Assembly (NCBI RefSeq): GCF_001427785.1
Contig: NZ_LMHM01000002.1
Coordinates: 30,146 to 94,145, forward strand
Origin: Lysobacter sp. Root690
GTDB taxonomy: Bacteria; Pseudomonadota; Gammaproteobacteria; Xanthomonadales; Xanthomonadaceae
Length of the DNA: 64,000 nucleotides
Reading direction: 5' to 3'
In this document: positions 45,528 to 57,231 of the stretch, piece after piece
Layout of the letters: each line of letters begins with the position of its first letter
How positions within the stretch are numbered: position 1 is the stretch's first letter
Translations under genes and position numbers: made by a program
Notes under the pieces: model-generated
Told to the model about the DNA's origin: nothing
What the model saw: the letters and a program-made list of their open reading frames with translations, nothing else
Database searches by the model: none

Positions 45528-47532
45528 AGTGCGCCGCGCTTTCCTGCAAACCCAGCGCAACCAACTTGGCTTCGACACGCTCGCCCAGGCCGGACGGTTG
45601 CTCCAGGCCCATGCGTTGCAAGGCCTCGTGGTCCTGGCTCGCCGGCGCGAACAGCGCACGCAGCACGGTTTTTATCTTCGTGCCCTTTGTGGCCGTGTTG
45701 GCCTTCAACCAGCCCAGCCCCTTGATCAGCCGTTGCTCGACCTCATCGAAGTCGCTTCCGAGCGGATAGTCGGGCAGCGTGCCGTCGCGGCGGAACGGCG
45801 CCAGCGTTTCGCGCAGGCGCTCTGGGTTGTTGTGGGTGCTCACGCGCGGCACGAACCGCGGCAGTTTGCCGCTGTCCATCGCGGTCGACAGCAGGCCGGC
45901 GATGAAGCGCGAGTCGGCGACGGCCGCCATCGCGCGGATGCAGTCCTCGTCGGTCTTGCCGCGCAGGTCGGCGATCCCGTATTCGGTGATGTAGATATCG
46001 CGCAGATGACGCGGGATCGTGGTCTGGGCGTAGTTCCAGACCACGTTCGAGCGGACCTCGCCGCCGCTCTCGCGGCTGGCGCGCAGCATCAGCACCGAAC
46101 GCGCGTTGGGCAGCGCGTGGGCCATCGCGACGAAGTTGTACTGCCCGCCGACGCCCGACACCACCCGGCCGTCGTCGAGCGTGTCCGACACCGCCGCGCC
46201 GAGCGCGGTGGCCATCATGCAGCTGTTGAAGAAGCGCGCGTCGCGGCGTTGCAGGCGTTCCAGGGTTTCGTTGCCGCCGTACAGTTCGTTGACCTCGCTG
46301 ATCCGGCGCATGCTGATGCCGCGGCGCTGGTCGTCGGGCAGATGCCGCAGCCATTGGTAGAAATCCGGCGAGCCCAGATAGAAGCCGCCTTGCAGGAATT
46401 CGCCTTCGCGTTCGAGCCGGGCGAGGTCTTCGGAACTGGCGTCGCCGTCGTGCACGCGGCGCATCACTTCCAGATCGTCGACGACCTTGCGCTTGATCAC
46501 GCCGACTTCGACCAATCGCCGGAAGCCTTCGTTGATCATTTCGGAACAGCCAAAAAGCCCAACGCTAAATGGACCAAGCGGCGCGACTGGCGCCTTCGCG
46601 TTACGGTCTGCGACCAGGTCAACTTCGCTCGAAGCGGTTTGGCCGAGCGGCGCGGCTTCCGCCTGAGAACCAACCCCCAACGCCGCAATCACCTGCAGAT
46701 ACGCCGCATTGTCCGTATGCCGCAGCGCCAGCGCATGACACAGCGCATCGGCCAGCGTGCCGATGCCGATCTGCAAGGTGCCGCCGTCGCGCACCAGGGT
46801 GCTCGCGTAAAAACCGATCGCGTAATCGGCATCGCTGACCGGTTGCCGCGGCAGGCCGAACAGTTTCGGATACGGTCCCGGCGGCGTCACCACCGCATCG
46901 AAGAAATTCGCCTCGACCGCCGCGCTGCCGTCGAGCCACGGCAACTGCGGATCGACTTCGGCGATCAATATCGGACGCGGCAGGCCGCGCGCGACGATCG
47001 CGTCGATCGCATCGAAGGTCAGGTCGGTATTGCACGACAGCGACAGGCGCGTGCCACCGCTCGGATCGGCGGCGACTTTCTGCACGATCGCGTTGACCCC
47101 GCGATCGGCAAGCGCGCGCGCGACGTGGGTGTAGTTGAGGCTGGCGTAACGGCGCTGGGTCGCGCTGGCGTTGAGCAGCGCGCCCGATTGCAGATAGAAC
47201 TCCTCGATCTCGACATGCGCCGGCAAGCTGTTGCGCTTGAGCGCCTGCACATAGCGCAGGCGCGGGAAGTCGTCGCCGAAATGGCGCTGCGCGAACGGCC
47301 CGATGAAGCGGCCTTCCAGACCCTTGCCCGCGCCGGGCGGGTCCAGCGACAGCGCGGTGTACAGGTGCAGCGGCCGCTGGGTCTCGCGCTCGGCGCGTTC
47401 GTACAAGGCGTTGAGCAAGCGATGCGGCTTGCCCAGGCCGAGCGGCGCGCCGACGTGCAGGGCGCCGTCGAGACGCTGGTAAAGAAGGTCGACGGCGTCG
47501 GCCAGGGATTGGAAGCGGGCGGGTTCGTTCAT
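45526..47532 (-). CDS. Acetyl-CoA hydrolase/transferase family protein
   Basis: The 668-aa protein has the family's two-domain CoA-transferase fold. The C-terminal domain is recognised by MINEGFRRLVEVGVIKRK and VSGVGGQYNFVAMAHALPNARSVLMLRA. It may hydrolyse acetyl-CoA or move CoA between acetate and another acid such as succinate. It is longer than the usual 500-540 aa CoA-transferase, with extra sequence at both ends, as in several proteobacterial homologues. It is transcribed divergently from blaI with only 85 bp between the starts. The two palindromes in that space could therefore control it too. The product's true substrate is open. Confidence 0.85.
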   Translation of the reverse strand: MNEPARFQSLADAVDLLYQRLDGALHVGAPLGLGKPHRLLNALYERAERETQRPLHLYTALSLDPPGAGKGLEGRFIGPFAQRHFGDDFPRLRYVQALKRNSLPAHVEIEEFYLQSGALLNASATQRRYASLNYTHVARALADRGVNAIVQKVAADPSGGTRLSLSCNTDLTFDAIDAIVARGLPRPILIAEVDPQLPWLDGSAAVEANFFDAVVTPPGPYPKLFGLPRQPVSDADYAIGFYASTLVRDGGTLQIGIGTLADALCHALALRHTDNAAYLQVIAALGVGSQAEAAPLGQTASSEVDLVADRNAKAPVAPLGPFSVGLFGCSEMINEGFRRLVEVGVIKRKVVDDLEVMRRVHDGDASSEDLARLEREGEFLQGGFYLGSPDFYQWLRHLPDDQRRGISMRRISEVNELYGGNETLERLQRRDARFFNSCMMATALGAAVSDTLDDGRVVSGVGGQYNFVAMAHALPNARSVLMLRASRESGGEVRSNVVWNYAQTTIPRHLRDIYITEYGIADLRGKTDEDCIRAMAAVADSRFIAGLLSTAMDSGKLPRFVPRVSTHNNPERLRETLAPFRRDGTLPDYPLGSDFDEVEQRLIKGLGWLKANTATKGTKIKTVLRALFAPASQDHEALQRMGLEQPSGLGERVEAKLVALGLQESAAH

Positions 47533-47565
47533 GCGACCAGTATCTCAATCCGGGCAAATTGGTGC

Positions 47566-47614
47566 TTGCAATTTTCGTTTACGTGCGTAATCTCAGGAAA
47601 AATTACGGATGTAA
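47566..47614 (+). promoter_or_regulatory. blaI promoter with two operator dyads
   Basis: TTGCAA (47566-47571) and TAATCT (47588-47593) are 16 bp apart. Dyad 1, TTACGTGCGTAA (47579-47590), sits between and over the -10. Dyad 2, TTACGGATGTAA (47603-47614), lies just before the blaI ATG. Their centres are 24 bp apart, and together they form a larger imperfect inverted repeat CGTTTAC...GTAAACG. The TTAC-N4-GTAA form resembles BlaI/MecI operators. Confidence 0.65.
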
Positions 47615-47617
47615 ACG

Positions 47618-47989
47618 ATGCAGATCAGCGAAGCCGAGTCGGTGGTGATGGACGTGCTGTGGCAACGCCATCCGCGCAGCGCGGAGGAGGTCGTCGCCGC
47701 GCTCGCCGACAGCCAGTCCTGGCAGGAGCCGACGGTCAAGACCTTGCTCAACCGCTTGTTGAACAAAGGCGCCATCCGCGCCGAGAAAGAGGGGCGGCGC
47801 TATCTCTACGCGCCGGTGCTCAAGCGCGAGGACTGGGTGTTGGAGGAAAGCCAGGGCTTGCTGGAGCGCTTGTTCGGCGGACGCGTGGCGCCCTTGGTCG
47901 CGCATTTCAGCGAGCACCGCAAGCTCAGCCGCAAGGACATCGCCGAGCTGCGCAAACTGCTGGAGGATCTCGACGATGAGCCGCGCTGA
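47618..47989 (+). CDS. blaI: BlaI/MecI/CopY family repressor
   Basis: The 123-aa winged-helix repressor starts ISEAESVVMDVLWQRHPRSAEEVV, and its recognition helix lies in EPTVKTLLNRLLNKGAI (about residues 37-53). The C-terminal helices form the dimer. In the known system the partner M56 metalloprotease triggers cleavage of the repressor. Here the two genes overlap by 14 bp. Two dyads at its own promoter indicate autoregulation. No beta-lactamase gene is adjacent, so the controlled output may be elsewhere or may be the divergent acetyl-CoA hydrolase gene. Confidence 0.93.
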   Translation: MQISEAESVVMDVLWQRHPRSAEEVVAALADSQSWQEPTVKTLLNRLLNKGAIRAEKEGRRYLYAPVLKREDWVLEESQGLLERLFGGRVAPLVAHFSEHRKLSRKDIAELRKLLEDLDDEPR

Positions 47990-49280
47990 GTGGCTTGGGG
48001 TTTTGCTGGAAACCAGCGCGGCGATGAGCGTCGCCGTGGTCGCGGTGCTGCTGTTGCGAAAGTGGTTGCGACGATGGTTCGGAGCGGGCGTGGGGTACTA
48101 CGCTTGGTGGATCGTTCCGGCGGCTGTATTGGCGACGCAGTTGCCCACGTCTTCGCGCACAGTGTTGCCGATGGCGGAAGGTTTCTGGTCGCTGGACCTC
48201 GCTGGTGCCGCACCTGTCGCCGTGTCGGCGACGTTTACGAGGGACAATGGCGCGTTGGCGATCGCGATCTGGCTGCTCGGCGCGGTCGCGGCTGCCGCCT
48301 GGATGATCCGGAATCAACGCCGCTTCCGCGCGTCGCTCGGGCGATTGTCGGTACACAGCGACGGCTGCTTGCGATCGCAGTGCGATGCCGGCCTGCCCGC
48401 GGTGATCGGCTTGTGGCGCTCCGCGATCGTGCTGCCGCAGGATTTCGAACGCCGCTTCGACGCGCGCCAATGCGAACTGATCCTGGCCCACGAGCGAGTG
48501 CATCTGAGAAGGGGCGATCTGCGGCTCAACGCGCTCGTTGCGGTGCTGCGTTGCGTGTTCTGGTTCAACCCATTATCGCATTACGGCGCCGCGCGCTTTC
48601 GCCACGATCAGGAATTGTCCTGCGATGCGCGGGTGATCGCGCGGCATCCAGGCGCGCGGCGGGCTTACGCGCAGGCTTTGTTCACTATCCAGCTCTCGGC
48701 GCAGGCCACGCCTTTGGGCTGCCATTGGGGTCACACCCATCCTTTGCAGGAGCGAATCCAAATGTTGAAACGAAACACGAATACGCCGTTGCGCCGCAGG
48801 GTCGGCGTCATCGCGGTCACGGTCTTGGCCTGCGCCGCGGGCGCGATAGCTTGGGCCGCGCAACCGGCGCGACCGGCGCCATCGGCCAGCGCGCCGGCGC
48901 CGGGCACGGTGACGATGGACTTCGTCGCCAAGGTCGGCGGCCATGAGCGGCGTTTCACTCAGATCGAGCCGGTCGGACGAGCCTTCTCGATCCGTGATGC
49001 CGGCGGCGACGCGCAATGGAGCATCGATGGCGTGGTCACGGTCGGCGAGGACAAAGCCGTGTATCCGGGCTCGACTCGCGACACGGTCTGGCTGGCGATG
49101 ACGCTGCGCAAGAACGGCGAAGTCGTCGCAACGCCCAAGGTGGCGGTGAAGAACGGCAGTACGGCGCGTATCGCGCACGGCGGAAAACCCGGTGCCGGCG
49201 ATGCGGATCTGGAGTTGCAGATCAAGCTGACCGCGGCGCAGGCGGTCGCGGTGTCGGCGCAGGGTACGGTGGCCCGATAA
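47976..49280 (+). CDS. M56 family metallopeptidase (BlaR1/MecR1-like sensor)
   Basis: The 434-aa membrane protein has N-terminal helices (about residues 14-28, 44-57 and 92-108). The zinc metalloprotease motif HERVH is at 172-176, and ELSCDARV follows, as in BlaR1/MecR1. One further helix (about 276-294) leads to an exported C-terminal domain of about 130 residues. That domain is not a penicillin-binding sensor: no SxxK or KTG is seen and it is beta-rich (VWLAMTLRKNGEVVATPKVAVKNGSTARI). It should therefore sense something other than a covalently bound beta-lactam, or sense it differently. It overlaps blaI by 14 bp. Confidence 0.88.
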   Translation: MSRAEWLGVLLETSAAMSVAVVAVLLLRKWLRRWFGAGVGYYAWWIVPAAVLATQLPTSSRTVLPMAEGFWSLDLAGAAPVAVSATFTRDNGALAIAIWLLGAVAAAAWMIRNQRRFRASLGRLSVHSDGCLRSQCDAGLPAVIGLWRSAIVLPQDFERRFDARQCELILAHERVHLRRGDLRLNALVAVLRCVFWFNPLSHYGAARFRHDQELSCDARVIARHPGARRAYAQALFTIQLSAQATPLGCHWGHTHPLQERIQMLKRNTNTPLRRRVGVIAVTVLACAAGAIAWAAQPARPAPSASAPAPGTVTMDFVAKVGGHERRFTQIEPVGRAFSIRDAGGDAQWSIDGVVTVGEDKAVYPGSTRDTVWLAMTLRKNGEVVATPKVAVKNGSTARIAHGGKPGAGDADLELQIKLTAAQAVAVSAQGTVAR

Positions 49281-49287
49281 GGTCTAC

Positions 49288-49324
49288 GCAACGGATGTCG
49301 CGGCGACGGCCGCGCATCCGTTGC
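49288..49324. terminator. Bidirectional terminator between M56 and modC genes
   Basis: GCAACGGATG-T-CGCGGC pairs with GCCGCGCATCCGTTGC with one bulged T. It lies between two convergent genes and could end both transcripts, although T-runs are weak. Confidence 0.6.
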
Positions 49325-49328
49325 CGCA

Positions 49329-49973
49329 TCAATCGACGGTATGCACTTCCTCGGCGATGCGCCGCACTTCTTCCGGGTAATGGCTGACGTAGATCATCGG
49401 CAATGACGTCTCGTCGCGCACGCGTTGCAGGTACGGCAGCAGTTCGTCGCGACGGTTCATGTCGAGCATCGACAGCGGTTCGTCCAGCAGAAGGATGCGC
49501 GGCTGCGAGAGCAGGGCGCGGCCGAGCGCGACGCGCTGCATTTCGCCGCCGGACAAGCCAGCGGTGCCGCGTTGCAGCAGCGGGCCGATGCCTAGCAGTT
49601 CGACGATCGCGTCGAGTTCGAAGCGCGGCGCGCGTTTCGCCTCGCCCCGTAATCCGTAAAGCAGGTTGCGGCGCACGTCCAGGTGCGGAAACAGACGCGC
49701 GTCCTGGAACACGTAGCCGATATGGCGGCGATGCGCCGGCAGATCGATGCGCGCATCGCTGTCGTACAAACAGCGGCCGGCGATTTCAATGCGTCCGCGC
49801 AGCGGCCGCAGCAGGCCGGCGATCGCATGCAGCAACGAGGTCTTGCCGGCGCCGGAGTCGCCGACCACCGCGATCACGCGCTGCTCGCTGCGGATCGCGA
49901 ACGAGCGGGTGAAGCCGCCGCGGCGCAGTTCGACGTCGATCAGAAAGCTTGCGGCGTTCATCGTCGCGCTCAT
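49329..49973 (-). CDS. modC: Molybdate ABC transporter ATPase, short form
   Basis: The 214-aa ABC ATPase has Walker A GDSGAGKTS (about residues 34-42), signature LSGGEMQRVALGRALL (about 136-151), Walker B ILLLDEP (about 156-162) and the H-loop in YVSHYPEEV. It lacks the C-terminal MOP/TOBE regulatory domain of E. coli ModC (352 aa), so it cannot sense molybdate through that domain. ATG 49973 overlaps the modB stop (ATGA); a second ATG lies at 49961. It powers the ModB channel. Without neighbours it could be read as a generic anion importer, but modA and modB settle the assignment. Confidence 0.92.
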   Translation of the reverse strand: MSATMNAASFLIDVELRRGGFTRSFAIRSEQRVIAVVGDSGAGKTSLLHAIAGLLRPLRGRIEIAGRCLYDSDARIDLPAHRRHIGYVFQDARLFPHLDVRRNLLYGLRGEAKRAPRFELDAIVELLGIGPLLQRGTAGLSGGEMQRVALGRALLSQPRILLLDEPLSMLDMNRRDELLPYLQRVRDETSLPMIYVSHYPEEVRRIAEEVHTVD

Positions 49974-50662
49974 CGCTGCGCACTCGCGCGCTGGCGTTGC
50001 ACCAGCCATTCCGACACCAGCACTGCGGCGAACGAGATCGCCACCGCGACCACCGCCAGCCGCAACACGCCCGACTCGCCGCCGGGCACTTGCATCAGGC
50101 CGTAGATCGCCGACGACAGGGTCTGGGTTTCGCCTGGGATGTTCGAGACGAAGGTGATGGTCGCGCCGAACTCGCCGAGCGCCTTGGCGAACGACAGCAC
50201 CGCGCCAGCCATCAACCCCGGCCATGCCAATGGCAGAGTCACGCCGAAGAACACCCGCCAGCGGTTGGCGCCGAGGGTCGAGGCGGCTTGTTCCAGACGT
50301 TGATCGACCGCTTCGATCGACAGCCGGATCGCGCGCACCATCAGCGGAAAGCCCATGATCGCGCTGGCCAGCGCGGCGCCGGTCCAGCGGAACGCGAAAC
50401 TGATGTGCAGATACTCGGCGAGGAAGCGGCCGATCGGCCCTTGCGAACCGAACGCGATCAGCAAGGCGTAACCGGTGACCACCGGCGGCAACACCAGCGG
50501 CAGGTACAGCAAGGTGTCGAACAGCAGCTTGCCGGGAAAGCGCGTGCGCGCCAGCAACCAGCCGAGCGCCACGCCGAGCGGCAGGCTGCACACGGTGGCG
50601 ACCGTGGCGACCTTCAGGCTCAGCGCGATCGCGGTGAGTTCGGCCGGGCTGAAGTCGAACAT
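49970..50662 (-). CDS. modB: Molybdate ABC transporter permease
   Basis: The 230-aa inner-membrane permease has about five to six helices. The EAA-type loop reads EQAASTLGANRWRVFFGVTLPLAWPGLMAG (about residues 134-163), where ModC docks. LVLPPVVTGYALLIAFG is a typical ModB segment. The ATG at 50662 is chosen because upstream in-frame sequence overlaps modA and has no membrane character. It lies 8 bp downstream of modA and overlaps modC by 4 bp. Confidence 0.94.
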   Translation of the reverse strand: MFDFSPAELTAIALSLKVATVATVCSLPLGVALGWLLARTRFPGKLLFDTLLYLPLVLPPVVTGYALLIAFGSQGPIGRFLAEYLHISFAFRWTGAALASAIMGFPLMVRAIRLSIEAVDQRLEQAASTLGANRWRVFFGVTLPLAWPGLMAGAVLSFAKALGEFGATITFVSNIPGETQTLSSAIYGLMQVPGGESGVLRLAVVAVAISFAAVLVSEWLVQRQRASAQR

Positions 50663-50670
50663 CGAGCGCG

Positions 50671-51462
50671 TCAGTCCAGCGCGGTGAAGCCGTGGCGGCG
50701 GAAGATCGCGCTCGCGGCCGGCGACTTGAGCCACTTCACGAACGCGGCGGCGTTGGGCTGCTTGCTCGCGTTCAATCGCGCGATCGGATAGACGATCGGC
50801 GGGTGGCTGTTGGCCGGGAAGGTAGCGAGCACGCGCACGTTCGGTTCGGCCTTTGCGTCGCTGCCGTAGACCACGCCGAGCGGGGCTTCGCCGCGCGCGA
50901 CCAGCATCAGCGCGGCGCGCACGTTCTCGGCTTCGGCGACCTTGGGTTGCAGCTGATCCCACACGCCCAGCGAGGTGAACGCCGCGCGCGCGTACTTGCC
51001 GGCCGGCACGCTCGCGGTCAGCGCCAGAGCGATGCGGCCGTCGCCGAGCAGCGGCAGCAGCTTCACCCCGGGCTTGAGCGCGACGGCCTTGGCTTCACTC
51101 GTCTTCGGCGCGATCAACACCAGGGTGTTGCCGAGCAGATTGCGCCGGCTGCCGTCGTCGATCAGCTTGCGTTCGTGCAGGTAGTCCATCCAGTCCAGAT
51201 CGGCCGAGACGAATACGTCGGCCGGCGCGCCTTGTTCGATCTGACGGGCGAGCGCGGAGCTGGCGGCGTACGACACCCGCACCGGTTGCGCGCTGGCTTT
51301 CTGGTACGCGGCTGCGGCTTCGTCGAAGGATTCCTTGAGGCTGGCGGCGGCGAACACGGTGATCGGTTCGGCGGCCGGCGTCTGCGCGGCGGCGAAACCC
51401 GCGGCGAGCAGACAGGTCACGGAACACAGGGTTTGCAGCCAGCGGCGACGAATCGGATTCAT
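50671..51462 (-). CDS. modA: Molybdate-binding periplasmic protein
   Basis: The 263-aa solute-binding protein has a signal peptide (ending near GFAAA, about residue 26). Ligand-binding blocks are [19 protein letters not shown] (about 36-54), [24 protein letters not shown] (about 65-88) and the [17 protein letters not shown] region. These serine/threonine and backbone contacts bind the oxyanion molybdate or tungstate. It is the first gene of the importer and lies 67 bp downstream of the molybdopterin-fold gene on the same strand. No Mo-responsive (ModE) box was recognised. Confidence 0.95.
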   Translation of the reverse strand: MNPIRRRWLQTLCSVTCLLAAGFAAAQTPAAEPITVFAAASLKESFDEAAAAYQKASAQPVRVSYAASSALARQIEQGAPADVFVSADLDWMDYLHERKLIDDGSRRNLLGNTLVLIAPKTSEAKAVALKPGVKLLPLLGDGRIALALTASVPAGKYARAAFTSLGVWDQLQPKVAEAENVRAALMLVARGEAPLGVVYGSDAKAEPNVRVLATFPANSHPPIVYPIARLNASKQPNAAAFVKWLKSPAASAIFRRHGFTALD

Positions 51463-51529
51463 GACGGGCCTGATCGGTTGGGGGTGCAGGCAGAGTACCG
51501 CCAGCGGGTGAGGGTGGGATGCGCGCCGC

Positions 51530-52048
51530 TCAGCGCGCGTCGATCACCCGGATCGATTCGACCTGGCGCACCCAGCGCGCGGGCCGCGATTCGCCCGGCG
51601 CGATCAGTCGCCACGGACCGTCGTCGGCCGGCAGCGCCTTGCCGTCGCAACGACGGGTCAGCACGACCTGGCGATTGCCCAGGCTGGGATCGAGTTCGCC
51701 GAGTGAGAACGCCGCGCGGTAGCCGTCGCGGGCCTGCACCACGACCACGCGCGCGAGTTGCGGGCCGCGCAGCGGCTCGGCCGGGATCGCGCCGCTGGCG
51801 CGCAGCAGTTCGTGCAGGGCGACGCCTTCGCAGCTGAGTTTTTTGCCGTGCGCTTCGCCTTGCGCGCTGATCTGCGGCAGGTGCGCGATCAGCGCTTCGT
51901 CGAGCTTGACCTCGACCGGCGCGATCGGCGCGGACGGTCTGGGCGCTTCGTGCCGGTGCGGCGGGGGAGCGGTTTTGTCGTCGGCCCGGGCGACGCCGAG
52001 CGACGCGAGCGCGATCGATACGACCAGCGAAACCTGCAGACGGATCAT
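51530..52048 (-). CDS. Exported molybdopterin-binding-fold protein (sulfite oxidase-like)
   Basis: The 172-aa product has a signal peptide (about residues 1-22, ending at GVARA). Its body matches the C-terminal part of the oxidoreductase molybdopterin-binding domain (PF00174): [14 protein letters not shown], then [19 protein letters not shown], and finally [25 protein letters not shown]. It is much shorter than catalytic sulfite oxidases or MsrP, and the usual Mo-ligating cysteine region is not evident. It may bind the cofactor, or use the fold for another purpose. AGGAG six bases before ATG 52048 fixes the start. Its position just upstream of modABC supports a molybdenum link. Confidence 0.8.
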   Translation of the reverse strand: MIRLQVSLVVSIALASLGVARADDKTAPPPHRHEAPRPSAPIAPVEVKLDEALIAHLPQISAQGEAHGKKLSCEGVALHELLRASGAIPAEPLRGPQLARVVVVQARDGYRAAFSLGELDPSLGNRQVVLTRRCDGKALPADDGPWRLIAPGESRPARWVRQVESIRVIDAR

Positions 52049-52166
52049 GGGCGCTCCTGGGTGAGGACGGGTTTTGTGGATGGATCGAATCGCGGCGATG
52101 GATCGGCCGGGCGATCCGCGAATATCGGTTTGCGGTGGCGCCGCGAACGCGTCGCGCAAGCGTGGT

Positions 52167-53036
52167 TCAGAACTGATCGAGCGGCAGTTTCAGATAGCGT
52201 ACGCCGTTGCCCTCGGCCTCGGGCAGCGCGCCGCCGCGCAGATTGACCTGCAACGCCGGCAGGATCAGCGCCGGCACCGCCAGGGTCGCGTCGCGCGCTT
52301 CGCGCAGGGCGACGAATTCGGCCTCGCCGGTGTCGGCGCGGACGTGGATGTTGCCGCGCTTCTGTTCGCCGATCGTGGTTTCGCAGGCGACCTCGCGGCC
52401 GCCGGGGCCGTAGTCGTGGCAGACGAATACGCGGGTGGTGTCGGGCAATCGGTACAGCCGCTGGATCGACTGGTACAGCATCGCCGCGTCGCCGCCGGGA
52501 AAGTCGCAGCGTGCGGTGCCGCTGTCGGGCAGGAACAGCGAGTCGCCGGTGAACAAGGCATCGCCGATCAGATACGCCAGGCTGTCCTGGGTGTGGCCGG
52601 GCACCGGGATCGCCTGCGCCGACAACTCGCCCACCGCGAACGTGTCGTCGTCGTCGAATAGTCGATCGAAACAAGATGCCTCGGTTTCGGCCAGGCCGAA
52701 CACCGGCGCGAAGAACCGTCGCACCTCGCCGATGCGGCGGCCGATCGCCAACTGCGGCGCGTGTCCGCCATCGGCCTGCAGGCGCTGGCGCAAGACATGC
52801 GCGGCGCTGAGGTGATCGGCGTGGGCGTGGGTTTCCAGCAGCCAGTCGACCCTCCATCCGCGGCCGCGCGCTTCGCTCAGCAGCCGTTGCGCGCTGTCGG
52901 TCGCGGTGCGGCCGGCGCGCGGGTCGAAGTCGAGCACCGGGTCGATGATCGCCGCCGCGCCGCTGACCGGATCGGCCACGAGGTAGGACCAGGTGCCGGT
53001 ATCGGCGTGGTGGAACGGCACGACCTGCGGCGACAT
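52167..53036 (-). CDS. MBL-fold persulfide dioxygenase (ETHE1/Blh-like)
   Basis: The 289-aa metallo-beta-lactamase-fold protein has the motif THAHADH at residues 69-75. The histidine in PVPGHTQDS (about 146) and the aspartate in ALFTGDSLFLPDSGTARCDFPGGDA follow. The last block and the VFVCHDYGPGGREVACETTIGEQKRGNIH segment mark the ETHE1/Blh subgroup. Those enzymes use mononuclear iron to oxidise glutathione persulfide to sulfite. AGGAG precedes ATG 53036. Its product sulfite would be a plausible substrate for a molybdopterin enzyme, which makes its place beside the molybdopterin-fold gene and modABC interesting. Confidence 0.87.
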   Translation of the reverse strand: MSPQVVPFHHADTGTWSYLVADPVSGAAAIIDPVLDFDPRAGRTATDSAQRLLSEARGRGWRVDWLLETHAHADHLSAAHVLRQRLQADGGHAPQLAIGRRIGEVRRFFAPVFGLAETEASCFDRLFDDDDTFAVGELSAQAIPVPGHTQDSLAYLIGDALFTGDSLFLPDSGTARCDFPGGDAAMLYQSIQRLYRLPDTTRVFVCHDYGPGGREVACETTIGEQKRGNIHVRADTGEAEFVALREARDATLAVPALILPALQVNLRGGALPEAEGNGVRYLKLPLDQF

Positions 53037-53134
53037 GCGGATCTCCTGAGCGAACGACGGGCGCGGCTGGCAAGCGTACGGGTAGCAACGCGGCGCGGGC
53101 AGATCAAGGGACGGCTCGTCCCCCGGATCAGTCT

Positions 53135-56181
<3,047 letters not shown>

Positions 56182-56221
56182 GCCGCGATGCTCACGCCGC
56201 CGGTGACGGCGGCGGTCAACG

Positions 56222-56251
56222 AAAAGCCCCGCGATTGCGGGGCTTTTTGTT
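56222..56251 (+). terminator. Terminator after gap
   Basis: AAAAGCCCCGC-GATT-GCGGGGCTTTTTG, a strong hairpin with a T-run 40 bp past the gap stop. Confidence 0.9.
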
Positions 56252-56562
56252 TGTGGTGCGTTGTTTGCGCGGGTGTCTTCTTTCGTTGAAGCGCGGTAAC
56301 GGTATCCGCCAGCAAGAACGAATCATTTTTGTCCTCCTTCAAACTAGGACGTCCGCATCGCAATGCGGCGACCGGCGTGCCGCGTCGGCACGAAAAGGAA
56401 GAAAAAATACGTCTTTTCGGACTAGTCCCAACTCCTTGCTCACTCAAGTGGCTGAGTATCGGCAGCGACATCGCCAGTTGGAGCGCCTGTTCGCTCCGGT
56501 CGCGTCCGATAACCCTTCAACCTCCGCCGTTCCGCACGGGTCGTGGCGGACATCGAGGCGAT
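56252..56562. other. Leader region of the ABC pair
   Basis: This spacer is visibly less GC-rich than its surroundings and holds a 10-bp palindrome GGACTAGTCC at 56419-56428. No gene is supported, although a 112-aa frame on the minus strand (56133-56471) crosses it and the gap terminator. Confidence 0.45.
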
Positions 56563-57231
56563 ATGAGCAAGCTGGTCCTGGACGGCGTCTTCAAGTACTA
56601 CTGGAACAAGCCGGTTCTCAATAAGGTGAGCTGCAGCTTCGCACCCGGTCTGACCCTGCTGGTCGGCCCCAGCGGCGCGGGCAAGTCGACCTTGCTGCGG
56701 CTGATCGCGACAGCGGAGAAGCCGAGCAGCGGCCGTATCGTCTGGAACGACGAGCCGCTGCCAGGCGCGCGCGACAAATTGAGGCAGACGCTGGGCTACG
56801 CGCCGCAGGCCGTGGAGCTGCCCGACGACCTCAGCGCGCGCGAATTCGCCATGCACATGGCGGCGTTGAAGGGGCTTGACCTGAGCGCGGCGGATCTGCA
56901 GTTCGGCGCGATCGCCGAGCGCATCGGCCTGCACGCCGACATCAACCGTCCCATCGCGACCTTCTCCGGCGGCATGCGGCGAAGGCTGATTTTCGCCCAG
57001 GCCATGCTCGGCGCGCCGCGGGTGATCGCGCTCGACGAGCCGACCGCGGAACTCGATCGCGAGACCGCGCAACGGGTCGGCGCGCTGATTCTCGAACGCG
57101 CCGCCGAGGCGATCGTGGTGATGACCACCCACCTCGCCGACGAACTCGCGCCGCGAGCGGTGGATGTGCTGCGGATCGAAGCCGGCGTGCTCGGCTCCGC
57201 CCGCGCGAGCGGCGAGCAGGAGGTCGCTTGA
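56563..57231 (+). CDS. ABC transporter ATP-binding protein
   Basis: The 222-aa ATPase has Walker A GPSGAGKST (about residues 33-41), signature FSGGMRRRLIFAQAML (about 131-146), Walker B VIALDEPTAELD (about 151-162) and an H-loop in MTTHLADEL. The subfamily looks like ABC-2-type exporters (multidrug, peptide or lipid efflux). The first residues, KLVLDGVFKYYWNKPVLNKVSC, begin the nucleotide-binding fold, so ATG 56563 is right; the open frame to 56329 is spacer. It overlaps the permease gene by 4 bp (TTGA). Confidence 0.9.
   Translation: MSKLVLDGVFKYYWNKPVLNKVSCSFAPGLTLLVGPSGAGKSTLLRLIATAEKPSSGRIVWNDEPLPGARDKLRQTLGYAPQAVELPDDLSAREFAMHMAALKGLDLSAADLQFGAIAERIGLHADINRPIATFSGGMRRRLIFAQAMLGAPRVIALDEPTAELDRETAQRVGALILERAAEAIVVMTTHLADELAPRAVDVLRIEAGVLGSARASGEQEVA

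Noticed and set aside
47618-49280. Beta-lactam resistance operon
   Set aside because: BlaI and M56 proteins are present, but there is no beta-lactamase or penicillin-binding target gene beside them and the sensor domain is not penicillin-binding. The MBL protein at 52167 is of the ETHE1 type, not a beta-lactamase.
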